A DNA stretch of 49,100 bases from contig KV423933.1 in the NCBI GenBank assembly GCA_001632435.1, forward strand, positions 205,797 through 254,896, given 5' to 3'. The notes under the pieces are model-generated. The model saw nothing but the letters and a program-made list of their open reading frames with translations. It did no database searches and was not told where the DNA came from. Position 1 is the stretch's first letter. Every line of letters begins with the position of its first letter. This document shows positions 30,389-44,750 of this stretch, in pieces. Source of the stretch: Calocera cornea HHB12733. Lineage: Eukaryota; Basidiomycota; Dacrymycetes; Dacrymycetales; Dacrymycetaceae. A program made the translations under genes and the position numbers.

Positions 30389-33300
30389 TCAGAACCACGG
30401 CATCGACAGCTCGCTCATCTTGGCCAGCTCCAGCGGGTTCGTCGCCGTGCCGATAAGGTCGATGATTGTCTGGAACACGGGAACAGTGCTTGCCGCTCCC
30501 TTGTTTCGTTCCATCTTGCACGAAAGCAAATCGACCTTCTCGGTGATACCCTTGACGCACTCCCCAACGATAGCCATGATCTGCGGTTCACTGAGATTGC
30601 CCTTGCTCTGTTGCTGCCATGCCGAAACTTCATCACGCATGAACAGCAGCAACGTCATATCGAGATCGTACTGTGCCAAAATTAGCTGAGGCTCTGATAA
30701 TGTATGCGCATGCTGCTGACCTCGGGCGCCGCGAGGGCTCGAGCTATGCACAGAAGTGCGGATGGTATAATGCCTTCAACGCCCTCCTTGGTGATAAACC
30801 GTTGTAAGTTCGGTGTAAGGCGAAACGGTGTCGACTCGTTGGCCTTGGGCCCGGCGAGCGTGAGCACAGGGTGTTGCTCCGTCATGAAAATGTTGCCGGT
30901 TATACGATCCACGTAGAATCGATTTGGAATGCGATGGCTGAGCGAGAAGACATATGTCAGAAATTGGGTGACTGCCGTCTGTACCGTGAACTGCTTCCGG
31001 AAAGACCAAAGGTCTTTCTTGTGCGGATACGATCGTATGAAGTACTTTTAAAGCATATCAGCCACTGTTATGCACAACGCTTTCCAGAACGCACATTTGA
31101 CATGACATTGTCCGACATGAGTTTCGTTTGTATCTCGTCGTAGACGCCCAATCGAAGTGGACCGAGTTGTAAACGATCCGGCAACTATGGCGAAACATGT
31201 CAGGCATATTCAGCAGACAGACTGGCCGTGCGCTTACGCTGCCCTGACGCCCAAGAGCCAAGCTGGTCTCCCGCATTTTGTCGGCGAAGGAAAGTATTGT
31301 GTGCTCCTTAGTCCATCCTCTCTTGGCCATGTATTCATCGCTTATATCCTGGAACGAGATGACGGATGAGGTGTGCTCGATGAGTCGTACACTCGAAGAC
31401 AGCGGGACAACGCCTGGAATGTAGAAGCTTATTCCCCGCTTCATGGACTCTTTCCGAGTTTCAACGGCGCTGAAGTAAAGTTTAGGACATGCGCGTACAA
31501 TATACAATGTGGGGACGTACCTGCCAAGAATACGGAAGAGCTGGGTGAGTCGCTCTTCTCTGCGGTGTCCTCGACTCGTCCCTTGATGGACCGTGAAGCC
31601 ATAGTCGACACCGTTGTTCCCCATGATTGTCACACGCTTGAAGGTTCCACCAAAGGCTCGAGTTGTTTCATACTGTGACTTGAATCGCAGTATCTTGACG
31701 AAATAGCCGTTTGTGTTCTCAAACTTGAGATATTGACCGGGAACCTCAATGTCGTCGAACTTGGAGTGCTGGAACTCTGCCAAGTGATGGCTTAGGCTGT
31801 CCAGCCCTCCAGTCTTCGGTCTGCGATCGACCAACGTGTCGTATTTGTCGCGCCACGCAGTGATTCTTGAAAGATACTCTCGCAGGTTGACCTTCACATC
31901 CAGGAAATCGCGCTTGAACTCAGCCTGTGAGTCACCAAAATCAGTGATGATGCCTACAAACCTTCAGAAATAAACCTACGTTGACACCTTCAGGAAGACT
32001 GGGCGCGAAGCTGTGCATATGCTGAAGAATGCTTGGGGGTACAGGATCGCCACCCGGCTGAGGGTGCATAGACCGTCCCGCCCATCCCTATAAAACGGTA
32101 CATTAGCAAGGATATGGCAAAATCGCGAAAGCCACGTACGCTCAGCGCCTCCATAACCATGTGCTGCAGATACCGTAACAGTTCTTCCTCCGGACCAGTC
32201 TTGAAACCCTTTACAAACTGCTCAGACATCGACTCCATCGTCAAGGCAAGCAGCGGGAAGGCTGTTTTCAATATGGAAGTGATTTCCTCTACATATTGCC
32301 AGGGTTGGCGGGGCTCCTGTGGACCAGCAGCAGGTTGACCAGGATTCGCTTGGTTTGTAGTTGATGCAACACCGTTAACCGCGAGCGCCTCCTCCTTGAT
32401 GACCGTCCCGTTCGCGGATGCCATTGGCTGCGCAGACTGGCTCCCGTCCGCAGCGGGTTGGCCTACCTGGGCTGCACTCGCGGCATTCGCCTGCGCCTAT
32501 GGAGACAGTTAGCGCTGCAATCTCTTGAGGAAATGAGAGGCTCACGGTGGCAATCTTGGCACGCGCTTGTGCTTGAGCATCTCGCTGCCTACGCACAAGC
32601 GCTTCTTCATCGCGCATAGTGCGTAGTTGGAAGAAGAGCGCCTGCAGTTCCGTCAGCATTCAGTCAGATAGCTTCTATACACGCATACCTGTGGGTAAAA
32701 TTTGGCCAGTTGCAACAATATGTTCCGTGCTTGCCTTGCCTCTTTATGCGCCAGCGACATCAACAGCTGTGGAATCAGGTGGATCCACCACCAGAACGCG
32801 TAATCGCCACGATGACCGTCAAAGGCGGCTTGCACTCGGCCGTCCGGGTCATCTACTCGCAATAGCCAAAGTATTCTTGCAAGAAGAGGGCGCGCCTTGG
32901 CATTCTTGAACATCATGGCTGCTTGCAGGTACGAGGTCACAGCGTGCGCGGCCAGTGTCGTATCGGCGCGAACTCTGTACAGACGATCACAGAACTTGCC
33001 CCATTCACACCACGCCTTGGGAAGCGCCATGTCCGTCTTCACGGCCAGGGAAAATGCGGAGTATGCTTCGTCATCCATGCCGCCAGCAGCCGCAATGAAC
33101 ATGCCTTTCATGGTGAAGAATTCTGCCTTTTGCGGTGCTGAAAAGTAGATCAAGTTGGTATTATTGATTACTTCCAATCCCGCAGCCAGTTCGCGACGTT
33201 GCAGGTGGCACTTCGCCTGTTCACGCAGTTTCAAGAAAGCTTCCGATATCTCGATGTTAGGCAGCGTGTAAATCTTGGTGAGGGAGGTGTGGCATAGATC

Positions 33301-36300
33301 CCACAGCTCGTGCTTACGCGCCACATGTGCGAAACGGTTGATGATCCAAGCCATTTCATGATAGCCGCGATATCCAAACGTGTTGTTGTTAGCGGCAGCG
33401 GTACCGGCGTTTGGAGCTGCCGCGATCAGCGGTAAGTACGCCTTGTTGATGACGGTGAACATGTGTTGACGCCAGGCGACCAGGTCGCTCCAAATCTGAA
33501 TATCGTCCCAGGGATTCGGAAGTCGTTCCCGCCATCCCTGAAGAATCACCTTCAATTCTCCGGACTTCTTTTCCAGGTTGCTTGCTTGGGTATTTTGAAT
33601 ACTGTGGAAGATCTGCTGACTTTCTTGCAACTCGACGAGTTGCTGGAAATGGTGCAGCAGTGGAACGTGGGCAGCCGAAACAGCAGCAGGAAGAGCGACC
33701 CATTTCCGTAAAGCAAGTTGTACAGCCCGATCCACCGAAGCATTGAAGCCGGTTACGTCAGGAGTTCCGGTACTGTAAGCCTTGAGGATGGTGAGGTACG
33801 TCTCGAAAACGGAATGGCGCGGCGTTGGAGTGTCCGATACTGCCTCCAAAGCCCTTTCGATTGGTTCCCGATCTGCTGTCCAATCTTGAGTGCGCCACGC
33901 GCATTCAAGGATGAGGTCTGGATCCTGTACGCTGCGGCTGTATTCCCACAGAATATCCCATTGACCCAACTTCTGAGAACCCAACAGCCAGTGGTCTTCC
34001 CAAAGACTGTGCTCGGCCTCGGTCGATGGATGGGTGGTGTTCTTTGCCCTGAGCTGCGCGTTCTCATATATCGTAATGGCCTCCTTCCACAATCCGTTCT
34101 GCTGGAAGGACATTGCTACATTGGTTTCCCAATGCAGAGCCCTCCGGCGCCATACCCCATAGAACATGTCTTCTTCCTGCAGCTCTGCGTACAGCTCGGC
34201 GAGAGAATCCAAAGTGTTCTCCTGGAAACCGTCGTCGTCCTTGACGAGTCCGAGGGACGTTTGCAGTTGTTCGATCGCGTCATACCAGGCGTTGAAGCTC
34301 TTGCCGATATACTTGATGAGATGCGGAGGAAGTGCAATGGGCGGTGAGCATCCGGCTAAGCCTGCAAGGAGTGTCTTGGGCACATTCGGCTCCTTGCCAA
34401 CTTGCTTGCGATGGTATTGTTGGCCCAATTGCGTGACTATGAGTTGGAGCATGTCGCTCTGTGCCCTGCGAGATAAGCACAGCCAGAATGACCTGAACGC
34501 TCCGACCCAGATCACGTGCGTGGTGTTGTCATCCAGCCAGCTGATCCTTCGAAGAAGGGACACCAGTTCAGCGTTAGTTCGTCGACCCAGCGCCGCGTTG
34601 AACTCGGAAGCAGGTTGGTCGATATCCATGTCGTCATCTGCTGGCTGTTCATATGCGATGTCATCGGTGGCTCCCAGTACAAGATCCAAAGCTTGATGCA
34701 CCCAATAGGAATCCGCAATGTGATCCCACGACACAGATGCAAACACGTATTGCATGCGAAGCGTAAGAGATCTTGGCAAGGTGTTATCCAGCAGATCCAG
34801 GAACTGATTTCGTAGCGCTGGATCTTTCAAGCGTGTTCCCGTGAAGAACGCACCTTCCAGGCGAACTGTTAGGTCGGTTCGGTGTAAAGATGGATCGAGG
34901 AATATGTCGCGTATGATGCTGTAATATTGCGCCCTTAATGCATCGTCGCCTTTGGTTTCGAGAGACATCACTTTATGGAGCATTACGGCTATGTCCTTGA
35001 GAGGTGGAGAACCATCCGTCCGCTCGAAGATCCACTTGCGTACCATATCAAGGATGACCCGGCACATGGATTGACTGTTCGACTTGTCCACGATACCGGA
35101 GAGAATATTGAACATCAATCTCCGCGGTTCTCCGAGCGGCCCAAGTCGATCTTGAAACAGCTCGAGAATAGTGCGCATTGATCGCGCGTCTGCCGACATG
35201 GTGGCCGATGCCGCATCGCTCATAGCAACGTGGGCGCGAGCGAGCTTCCCCATCACATTGGCGAGAGGGGGGGCCAAGGCATCCACTTTCTCCGGTCTAT
35301 GTCTTGCCCAGCTACGGAGCAGGAACAGGGCTCCTTGAAGGCCGGCCACAGACGTGATGCCAGCCACGATTGTCTCCTGAGCCCAAGTATACCAATTGGG
35401 GTCACCCTCCGACTCCTCTTGATCTTCGGGTGGCTCAGGTAGGTAGTCGAACATCTTATCCACCACACCTGTCAGAGATTCGTGCAGAATGGTGTCGTCG
35501 CTCAGCAGGGGCTTGCGCAATAGTTCCAACAGAGTCGTGGCCTGTGACCTGAACCAATCCGCGGGTCTTCTTTCGACAACGGCCGCGAGGACGACGGCAT
35601 TGTTGCGGAATGTCGTGGCGGTATCGGTACTGTAGTCCGTCTGTGATAAAGTCAGTGTGTATTGTCAGACATCACTGTCGCAACATACCTGAACCAGATT
35701 TCGCATGAAGAACGAGAGAACAACATGGACGTCTTGCCATTCGGGTGATTTGAGCACGTCCGTGAGCAGGCTATACATCTTACCCACGAGACCACCGGCG
35801 CTGATAGACTCCTGAGCAGTGCATATGAATCGCACAAGAAAGCTGACAACGGTCTCCTTCAGCTGAACGGGCATTCGATAGCCTCCAGAGCTTTCGGTCA
35901 TAGACTGACGTTCCCAGCGAATGACGAGCTCTGCCGTCTCCACAGCCAACGTTCTCGTCTCGGTGGTAGCACTCGCAGCGATGCCCAGCTTGAAGAGTGA
36001 ATGTACCATGTGGTTCACGAACAGCTCCCGGCTGTCGAAGAACAGATTTGCGTGACGCAGAATAAGTTGATACACGCTCGTGAGCTGGGACATGCTGCTC
36101 GCTTCTTCCGTGAGAACTCGACGCGTGTTCTTGGCCCACCAGTTGGCGTTTGCGCCCCCCTCAGTCGCTGGCTTTCTCTTTGGTAGAGCTGGAGCAAGGA
36201 TATCCAAGGCTCTCTTTGTCAGGGCTCTGCCTTCGGTGGTATGCGTACGGACAAGACCGGCCCACACCCGCTGCACGATCCTTGCAGGACTGTCGAAGAG

Positions 36301-39300
36301 CTCCAAGAATTGTGCCAGAAGGACATATGCTGTCTGCTTGAGAATGATGTCATCGCTCGAAATGTGATTCCAGCCGCATTTGATAATGTCCTTGCGAGCT
36401 TCCGTCATCAAGTTGGGCGCGAGCCGCATGAGACTAGTCGAGAATTGGAGCACTTCGATTGCATAGGGAGTTTCAGACTCTTGGAATGTCGCGGTATCCA
36501 GCGTCGACAACTTATGCCACAAAGTCGCGTGCGCCTGGGCGATGAATTGTGCATCCACGAATTCCTCAGCCCCAAACTCATTCAGCGACAGGTAGAGCAT
36601 TGGATTTATCACAATGCGCAAGAAACTCGTCTTGTGATCGAGGGATAACGACTGATCATCGAGCATCACCAGCGTGTGTGAGAGCATCCGCGACTTGAAT
36701 TCAGGACTTGTGTGACGTCGCAGGAGGTTATAGATGAATCGACCACAGTTCGATATGTCGACGGCAACTTTCCTGGTGAAGGCCAAAGTGAGATCCACCA
36801 GTACTTCTGGCGACGGTTCGTTATCGAGATGCGTCATGAGAATGTCCATAGTGATGGATGCTTGATGAGCCCGCGTCGTCGGCCAAACCGCGGCAGCGTC
36901 ATAATCTTCAAACGCGCTATCTCGCCACCATCGGATGATGACTTGAAACACTTGTGGGCGTTCATGGAGCCACGCAGGATTCGCTCGTATCATGTCTCGG
37001 CATAAGAGCAGTCCTGGAATCAACAAGCTGAGTCGATCAGTTGCAAAACAGAGATTGACCACTTGTTGAAGCCGTCGATTCAAGGTATTTTGAAGTGACG
37101 GTGCGAAGCCTGAAGTAAGGCAGGCTCGAACAGTTCTCACGTAGGAGATATTCTCGATGTTGTGGATGAGCTGTTCAAACGCCTCTTCAGGAAATCGTTC
37201 CAAGTATTTCGCCAGAGGTTCGGTAAATGGCGTTGCGCCGGATGCTCGAAGGGTCGTTTCGGTTTGCACGACAAGCGGTAGGACATGCTCAAGGAAGACA
37301 TTGGCTGTCTGTGGCAAGAGATGGAAGACGTTCACCAGTCGAACAAGTTTCTTGATCTCTTCGTTATCACTCAGCGGGTACTGCGCCGAGTCTAGAAGCA
37401 TTTGTGCATCGGCAATGACCCTGAAGTGATCGATCAGCTTGACGCCGATCTCGACTTTGAAGTAGTTCGTAAGAAGCTCCAACAGCCGTGCAAGGCCCTC
37501 CAGATTCGGCACAGTCAATCTTCTGGCATCGGCAAGGTTCATTAAGATCGGCTTCAGACCAGCTTGGAGCGTGTCTTTTGGAAGCTTGTTCTGATGTTGC
37601 AGGACGAGCTTCAACCCATCGTAGGCGGCTGCCTTGATATCATGCGACGCAGAATACAACGACTTGAAGTAGAGACCGGTAACTCTGATCCAGATAATAA
37701 GTAAGACTCAAACATGCAAGGAAAGATACATGCCTTTGTCTCGTTTGCGTCTGCTTGGCCATGAAGTCTGTCACGCCCATGGAAGCGGTCAGCAGCCTGA
37801 TACAGGCTACTCGCAGCTGTGACACAAGCCCGATATTCTTCTTTTGGGGCGTCTTGCCAACCAGTGTGCCTTCTTCGGCATCGGCCAGTGCCAGTGCTTC
37901 TCCCAATAGACGCCACAACTCCTCATTGACCTCCACAAGAGGGGGAGTAAGCTGCAGGCAGTAAGTCATGGCTTCGATGTGCCCAATTTGTATCGGGAAC
38001 GGCAGTGCTCGCAGAGGCTTTTGATAGATGGAGTTCAACAACCTTTCTCGATGCGGCCCGATCAGCTGGCTGACGGGCTGTTCTTCCAGTTCCGCATAGA
38101 GATTCAGGACTGACTGCGCTGCTTGTCGGACCTCGGCGATGGAACTCGAGAGCTCTCGCAACATGACAACGCCAGTCATGAACTTTGTCTTCGCATCCGG
38201 CTCCTTGACATGGCCGGCACGGACCACGAAGAGGATGGTGTCAACGATCTGCTTCACATACTGAGGTGCCCCGTATGGTGTTTCTTTTAGCACCGAGAGC
38301 AAGGCTTGGACCATGTCGATCTGTCTGTCTTGCACGTATTCGGCGAAGTCGTCCCTCGAGGTCAACAGTGTGAGACCAGTGAAACCGGCCAGCTTGTTGA
38401 ACCATTTCGCATGATAGCAGAGCCCAATGAAGCGCGTTGTAAGCTGTGCAACAAATGCCATGGCTTCACCCTTGTTGTACGGGCCGTCAGGAGCCTCCTG
38501 CTTGTTCCACTCACTGAGGTCGTCCAAGAGTTGCCGTACCATTTTCAACACTTCTTCCCTTTCAGGTGACGGGGAGCACCCAAAGCTTTGTGCGACAGCA
38601 TCGAAGAAGCAAGTCAAGATGTTGCCCCAAAAGCGGCGCGATGAGCTCGGTGCTGGTGTTCGCTTCTTCGACTCCTCCTCAAAGAGGTACTTCAACATAT
38701 CTCGAATGAAGGCAATAGCAGAGGCCCGGAGATCTTCCATCTTCACAGCAATAAACAGCCCCTTGAGGGCTTGTTCAAAGCGAAGAATCTGCTCTGTTGA
38801 GTTGACAGTCTATGTGTACGTCAGTTAAGGTTCAAATACCGTATCAATTCAGTCACCTTTTGCATCATAGTAGCTACCGCCTCCTTCAGGAAGTCGAATG
38901 CTTGTTTCCGATACAGCGCGTTGCTGTTCTGCACCGATCTGGAGGCCAGATCAATGGCAGGGCCGATGTCCAGTTGACGGTGCGTGCCATCGAAGGCGAC
39001 TGTAATCGAGGCATCGTCACCGACACTCCTGTATTCGAAGGGCATCCTGAGCTCTTGAAGTCGTCGATTACGGCCGCCAAGCTTGCCTAGGATTCGCGCA
39101 CAAACATGTGACAGCTTTGCGTCGTAGGGATGAGGCTTGAGGTGTTGATGAATACCGCTCATGAGCTCAGCATGGGCAGGCTTGATGATGGGCTCCAGAA
39201 ACTCAGCAGTGAGGTTATCGACGCAGAGTTCCAGTGTCCTCAGAGCTTGTGAGACAATCTCAGGACCAGCATTCAGTCCGGCCACGAGTGGCTTCACCAG

Positions 39301-41742
39301 CAATCCAAGATGGGGCAGAAGATGGGTCAGTCGTACTGGCACCGTGAGCGCCAGCTCCACGATCAAATCGTGATGGATCGGATCCACGAAGTCGATGAAC
39401 TGATTGAAGGCTTCCAGCATCTCCTGGAGAATGGGTAGTACTTCACCGTACAGCCCGTCGAACCGCCCTCCGCCGATGGCGCGGAACAGGTTGCGGAGGT
39501 TCAAGAAGTAATTGAGTGGCTCCGGAGCTTTGGCGGCGAGCGGGAATGAGTCGAGAATGAGTTTGGCAAGATGTCGCTGAAGGACCTTTTCATTCTGCGC
39601 GGGGAACTGTGTGGTAGCTTGAAAGCACGCCTTGAACAGCTTCAACGTAACTTGCGCAGAAGCCCTATCTTGATCTCCAAGCGTGGGATACCGGTCGACG
39701 AGGTACCGCAGCAAGATCGAAATCATCTGAGGGCTGATCCGATCCGTGTTTGTCAGCTTGTAGAGCAGTGCCAAAAGCTGGGCGTCTTCCTTCGTCTGCT
39801 CGAAGAAAAAGTCCATGCGAGTCATCCAAATTTCCTGGACCACGTGCGGATCCATCTCGAAGAAGGTGATAGCCAACCACTCAAGGAGTTCCTTCTCTTC
39901 TCTGCTCTCGGTACGCTCGGTATTGAAGAAGCCCATGCAGCGGACAAACCCTTCGAAGAGAGGACCCATCATGCTTGCATCCATGCTGGGGGCATCCAGG
40001 GCCCGCATACCTTGCAGCACGGTACGGAGTCCGTGCATAAGCAAGCGGATCAGGTAACGGGTATCTTTCTTCGCATCCGAAAGCGGTACTTGCACGAACC
40101 CGGCTCCCGCGAATGGCTTGATGCGTTCGACCGCGATGGGCGACATCATGTCTGTACCTTCGGGATCGGCTTCGACCGCGTCAATGTCGGTGTGAAGAAG
40201 CTCCAGATGCTTCAGCTTCTGAACAATGCTCTCGACCAGCCGAGTAAGAAGGCGACCAGCTCGCTGCTTGTCAGGACACTTGACGAGTGAGTCGACCAGG
40301 TTGAGTAGGAGCTTCGCGCAAACCGTAATGACGTCCGGGCCCAAGGCGGGATTCAGCCAGATCACGGTATATGCTACCAGGACCTTTTCGATTTGTTCGA
40401 TCTTCAGCTCTGCCCGCACGTGGTGAACCAGATCAGCGAGCATGCTGTAGCCAAGAGGTCGGAGATATTGCACTGCTGTGGCTCCCATGCCGATCACTAT
40501 TCGCTCGTCCAGGAAGGCATCGATCTGAGTCTTGAAGTTGACCCGAAAGTCGGTGTTGAAAATATGGCGGATGGCGATGAGCAGCTCCCGGCGCACAGCG
40601 GCGCTTTCCCTCGGAATATCCTGGAGAAGCCTCACACATATCTCCGGGATTTGGGTCTCGTACTTTCGGAGGTCCTCGACCTGCGCGCGAATCACATAGG
40701 CCAAGAACGACATACTCTTGATCTGAGCATTGACGAAGTCGAGATACACGGGTCTTAGATTCTCGGGGATGTTGTCGGTCATTCCGAGTTGACGATCGCC
40801 ACGTAGCGCAGCTGCCTCATGTGCCGCTTTCTGTGGCGCCGCTTGGACTGCCATGAACTGAAGCAAAGCCTGGTCAGCACGAGCTCAAACGTCTGAAGTC
40901 AAGGAACGCACGTTGATTACATCCGGAAGATACTCTCGCGCAACTTCGTTCATGCCATTCTTGAAGAACGTCTGGAGCGCAATGACGACAGCTATTGGGC
41001 ATTCTACGAGCACCTTGAAGCTGTATATGCTGCGCGGGATAGTCTTCTTATCGTTCCTCGGGAAGTGCGGACACTGAATGAGTGCACAATGAGCATCTCG
41101 TCAAAGAGTGTAGTCCAGCATTGCGCACCGGTAGCTCCGGATCCCCGAATATCTCGTTGACGATGACGGCCCCGTTCTTGTACATCTCGTGGACCACATT
41201 CAGGAACTCCCGCATATTCGTCTCGATGGTCTGCTTGTACATCCTCGTAATGTCGATCACGAGTTTGATACATGCAGTACCAATGTCCTCGTTGTCTACC
41301 CTCAAGAGTTTGATGAGGAGCTGCATGACTTCGTTCGCGTACTGCATAAAGGCATCGTTATGTGGTAGACGGTGTATGAGGTCGAGCACGGCATAACGCA
41401 GTTTCTGGGTGAGATGTCAGACAGAAGAAAATATGCACAGTGCTCGGTGGACCGTACCTGATCATTAGACTCCTTCACAAACGTCGCCTGCTCCGGCGCT
41501 AATAGCTTCTGCAGCGCCGGCCACACGGCCTGCAAGAGCGCGCCATACTCGGCGTCCTTTGCGTTGTCGGAAAGCTCTTTCAACTCAATGAGACACTGAA
41601 GTTTTGCTTTCGAGTCTGATGTATACGTGAGTTAGAGGGAGATTGGATCGCTGATGATGATGCACTCACCGACTTTCGCGTCCAAGAGCTTTACAGCTAT
41701 TGCCTTGAAGTCATGGTGCTGAGTGCCGTTTGTGCTGGCCAT
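30389..41742 (-). CDS. TRA1: Tra1/TRRAP, SAGA and NuA4 scaffold pseudokinase
   Basis: Giant PIKK-family scaffold that lets activators recruit the SAGA and NuA4 acetyltransferase complexes. Exons worked out: 41742-41670, 41615-41458, 41404-41129, 41073-40912, 40869-38857, 38809-37734, 37684-35689, 35640-32689, 32641-32546, 32496-32140, 32087-31980, 31924-31521, and one from 31469, then several small ones to the stop at 30389; about 3,500 aa. Long HEAT-repeat N terminus, FAT region (for example NPWDDIQIWSDLVAWRQ and HMFTVINKAYLPLI), a PIKK-like fold (FKRVTIMGNNG; SRGHRREERLTQLFRIL; FRLTPNLQRF) and a C-terminal FATC ending SMPWF. No catalytic HRD-type or DFG motif is seen, as expected for Tra1. 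The intron after 37734 starts with GC. Divergent from the gene at 42421. Confidence 0.95.
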
Positions 41743-42420
41743 CGCTCAGCGCGAGGAGAGAAGTGACGAACTCAACAGCTCAGCGGCGTTGAAGCGGTAT
41801 AGTACACACGAACACCCCAGGTGGTATAAAGCCCGAAGAGAGGAGGAAAGGATGATTGGATGGGTCGGACGCGACGCTGCCCAGCCTACGAGGTCAGGGT
41901 ACACTTTCCTAATTAGGCGAAAGAATAGTGAAGTAAGCTTTGGCTCCATTCTGACTCCGGGGACTCTAATTTGCCTCCACCCCCACACGACTGGCACGCG
42001 TCTGAGAAGCGCGCGCGTCGCCGAACCTGCCCCTGATCCCTGACACGCTCTGGCGGCAAGGCGCTGCTTCGCACGGTAACCCACCAATCTACGGCGGTAC
42101 GCAGTCGTCAGAGGCTCTGATACTGTACACCCCATTGCTCTGCTCGCAATGTCCACGGTCTCGCGCGGCGTCTTCTTGGCCGAGGTCGCGGTCGGACGGC
42201 TGTGCTAAGGAGGTCTGCGTGCACCGGTCCCCGAACGGCGGGTGAGACGGGCTTCGCGCGCTCTTATCTTATGGGCGTATCGCTTAGCCAGCAGCGGTTC
42301 CCACCTTCTCTTCCCCTCTCCCAATCCAGCCGTCATCCACGGGGCGCGGGCGCCCTGGTCACCACTCCAGCGCAGGCCGCTGCTAATCATTCACTCTCTT
42401 AACGGCTACGGATTCACGAC
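41743..42420. promoter_or_regulatory. Divergent promoter region, TRA1 / seven-helix gene
   Basis: A 678-bp head-to-head spacer. No coding signature and no clear TATA box; it ends in a short CT-rich stretch before the ATG at 42421. Confidence 0.4.
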
Positions 42421-44750
42421 ATGTCCTCAACGAACACCACACTACAACCAATAATTCAAGAGTTCCTCCGTAGCCCACAAGAGTACGTGTTTCGTCTTGC
42501 GCCTCACAGCATAGGCTGACTCTGCTGCCAGTCGGGTGATATCCGCTTTCTTCCTTGGCTGCCTTCTACTATGTTCCACCTTCTTTTTCGTACGAGCGCT
42601 CGCACACGCAATTCTCGGATACCGTCTACGCCGTAACGCGAGGCAGGTTTCTGGGACGTCTTTGTCCGATCGACTGGCGAGGCTAGAGGCGAACGAGGAG
42701 CTACCACAGGATGCTTTGAGAGATGCGTTGGCGAGGGCGTTGGGCGGGAGGGCAGGTGTTGTGTACGATGCACAAGCGTACAATCTGAGGGTTGTGCTTG
42801 TTATCATCTTCCTGGGGCTTGCCAGCATATCAGGTCTGGTGCAGCTCGTTGATTTCCCGGCTGGGTACGACGCTGCATGCGGTGCGTCCCCTCCTACCAT
42901 CGTCACGAACAGTGGGCTAACACGTGTCTACAGCTTTCTTTACTGCCTTCGGCGACATCTGCATCGAAGCGGCATACGTCAGCGCTCTATATGAGATATC
43001 GATCGAGCTTAGATCGTTGGGTGTTCCTCTGTGGGAGATGATTCCGTTCCGCATTCTGGTCCTGGGCCCTCTTAGTGAGCACACCCGTCTTCACCGATGT
43101 TGTGCACCACTGACTCGCCTTGTAGTCGCATCAATCGCGTCGCAAGGTCTGGCAACAGGCTCGGTCACCGCCCTTCCCTCCCCTTTCACAACCACCGATG
43201 GTCTATGCGCACGGCAACGGTGAGCAATTCCTCCCTGACCGTTGAATGCCGCTCTTATTTCCTGTAGATTCGTTCCCCTTGCAGCGACCATAGTTGGTGT
43301 CAATCTCGCCTTCGACATATATGCGTTCCTTCGACTATATTGGACTCTAGTGCCTTCATTCCTGCTCCTGAGACATCGAATGGAGGCCATGATCGATGTG
43401 CGCTTCGCTTGGGTGCTGAGCCTGGTCTTGTTGGAGCTCTTGATTTGCGTCCCCAACTTGACGATGACGAACATGGCCGCCCAGGACGTCCCGTTTAGCT
43501 TGGGTGCCATAGTCGTATTGGTCGCGTTCACATTCCGCCCCATACCCGACGGACCTCCATCGACAGCCTCGATCCCAGGCTCGGACAACGCTACAGCTCA
43601 CTCCACGGGCCGGAACATCGAGACGGGATCAACTGGCTCAAAGTATCCGATAGATGACTATGGTCGAGAAGGCTATGAAGACTACAAGCGACGATGGAGC
43701 GGGAATGGGTCCAAGTCGGCGCCCGTACCCAAACGCTCTAGCCTGCGTCAGCCCGGGCGAGTGGAGAAGCGGGTGTCGATGCAAGCCCCTGGCGAGGAAC
43801 CGCCACCTCCTCCAGTACCACTGCTACCACCACAACGTGTGCCACCACAACAGGTCCAAACTGCACCCCTTGGCAGCTTTCCCATACCTCCAAGCGAGAA
43901 ACGAACGGACGGTGACCGTGCTGCGATCAAGTCAACGCCACCATCTCGAGTGCCAAGAGTGCCAATACACTCTCGCTCTCCAGATGCTGCCCAGCGTGTC
44001 CGGACCAAGCGATATCGTGACACACCAATCGTGTTCCCAACTGGCTCCCAGTCTATTGCGGATGCTATCAACGCGCAAGCAGGGCCATCGGCTCCCCGTC
44101 CGCTTTTGCTACCAACAATGCGAGAACATGCCGTCGGTAGCTCTTCAAAGCGATCACCCCCAAAGAGCTCACCCAAGCGACTGAGCAAGCCAAAGCTCTA
44201 CGTCTATATCCCCCCGGACGCAACTGCACAAGCCGGTACGCAAATGATTCACAGAACTTCAGGCCCGTCTTCGATACTCGCCCTCGATGATAACCATAGG
44301 CGTACGCCTGAGACAGCAGCTGCCGAGGAGACTGTTGTGTCTCAGGTTGCGGAGGCCACATCCGATTCCCTCGGCAAGCATAGTCGAAGCTCCTCAAACA
44401 GCTCCAAAGGGCGTCGCTCGGCCACCGCGCTTGCGATCGTCACGCGGAACAGCAGTGGGCAGACCCAGAAGCGAATATCTATAGGGAATCAAGGAGAAGT
44501 CACTATTGAGATACGACAACCACCAAGGCATGCCCCTGCCCCACGCACAACGAGCCTCCGTGGCCACGAACCTCAAACACCGGGTATGGTTACACGGAGA
44601 GAGACGGGTGTGACGTCTCCGCGACCGAGGGGTCCACGACAAGCACCTCATTCCTCACGGCCAAGTGGGAACGACCTCTCCACACCAAGGACGGCGCCGA
44701 TGCTAGGACAACTACCTTTCGAAAGGCGCCCAGCAGGCAACTGGATATAG
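42421..44750 (+). CDS. Orphan seven-transmembrane protein with long disordered tail
   Basis: Unrecognised membrane protein. Exons 42421-42482, 42532-42881, 42934-43074, 43126-43219 and 43268-44750; GT-AG introns; 709 aa. Seven hydrophobic segments at about residues 23-43, 106-127, 138-160, 174-195, 217-247, 262-280 and 291-306. They are followed by some 400 residues of Ser/Pro/Arg-rich tail with poly-Pro (PPPPPVPLLPPQ), many SSK/SPR basic-Ser motifs and no globular block. A short soluble N terminus (about 22 residues) and a cytosolic tail would suit a receptor-like topology. I see no classical GPCR signature such as DRY or NPxxY, so receptor function is only a possibility; many basidiomycete-specific seven-helix proteins lack assigned roles. 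Confidence 0.75.

Noticed and set aside
39571..40290. Plus-strand frame of 239 codons inside TRA1
   Set aside because: Antisense shadow of a conserved exon; no motif of its own.
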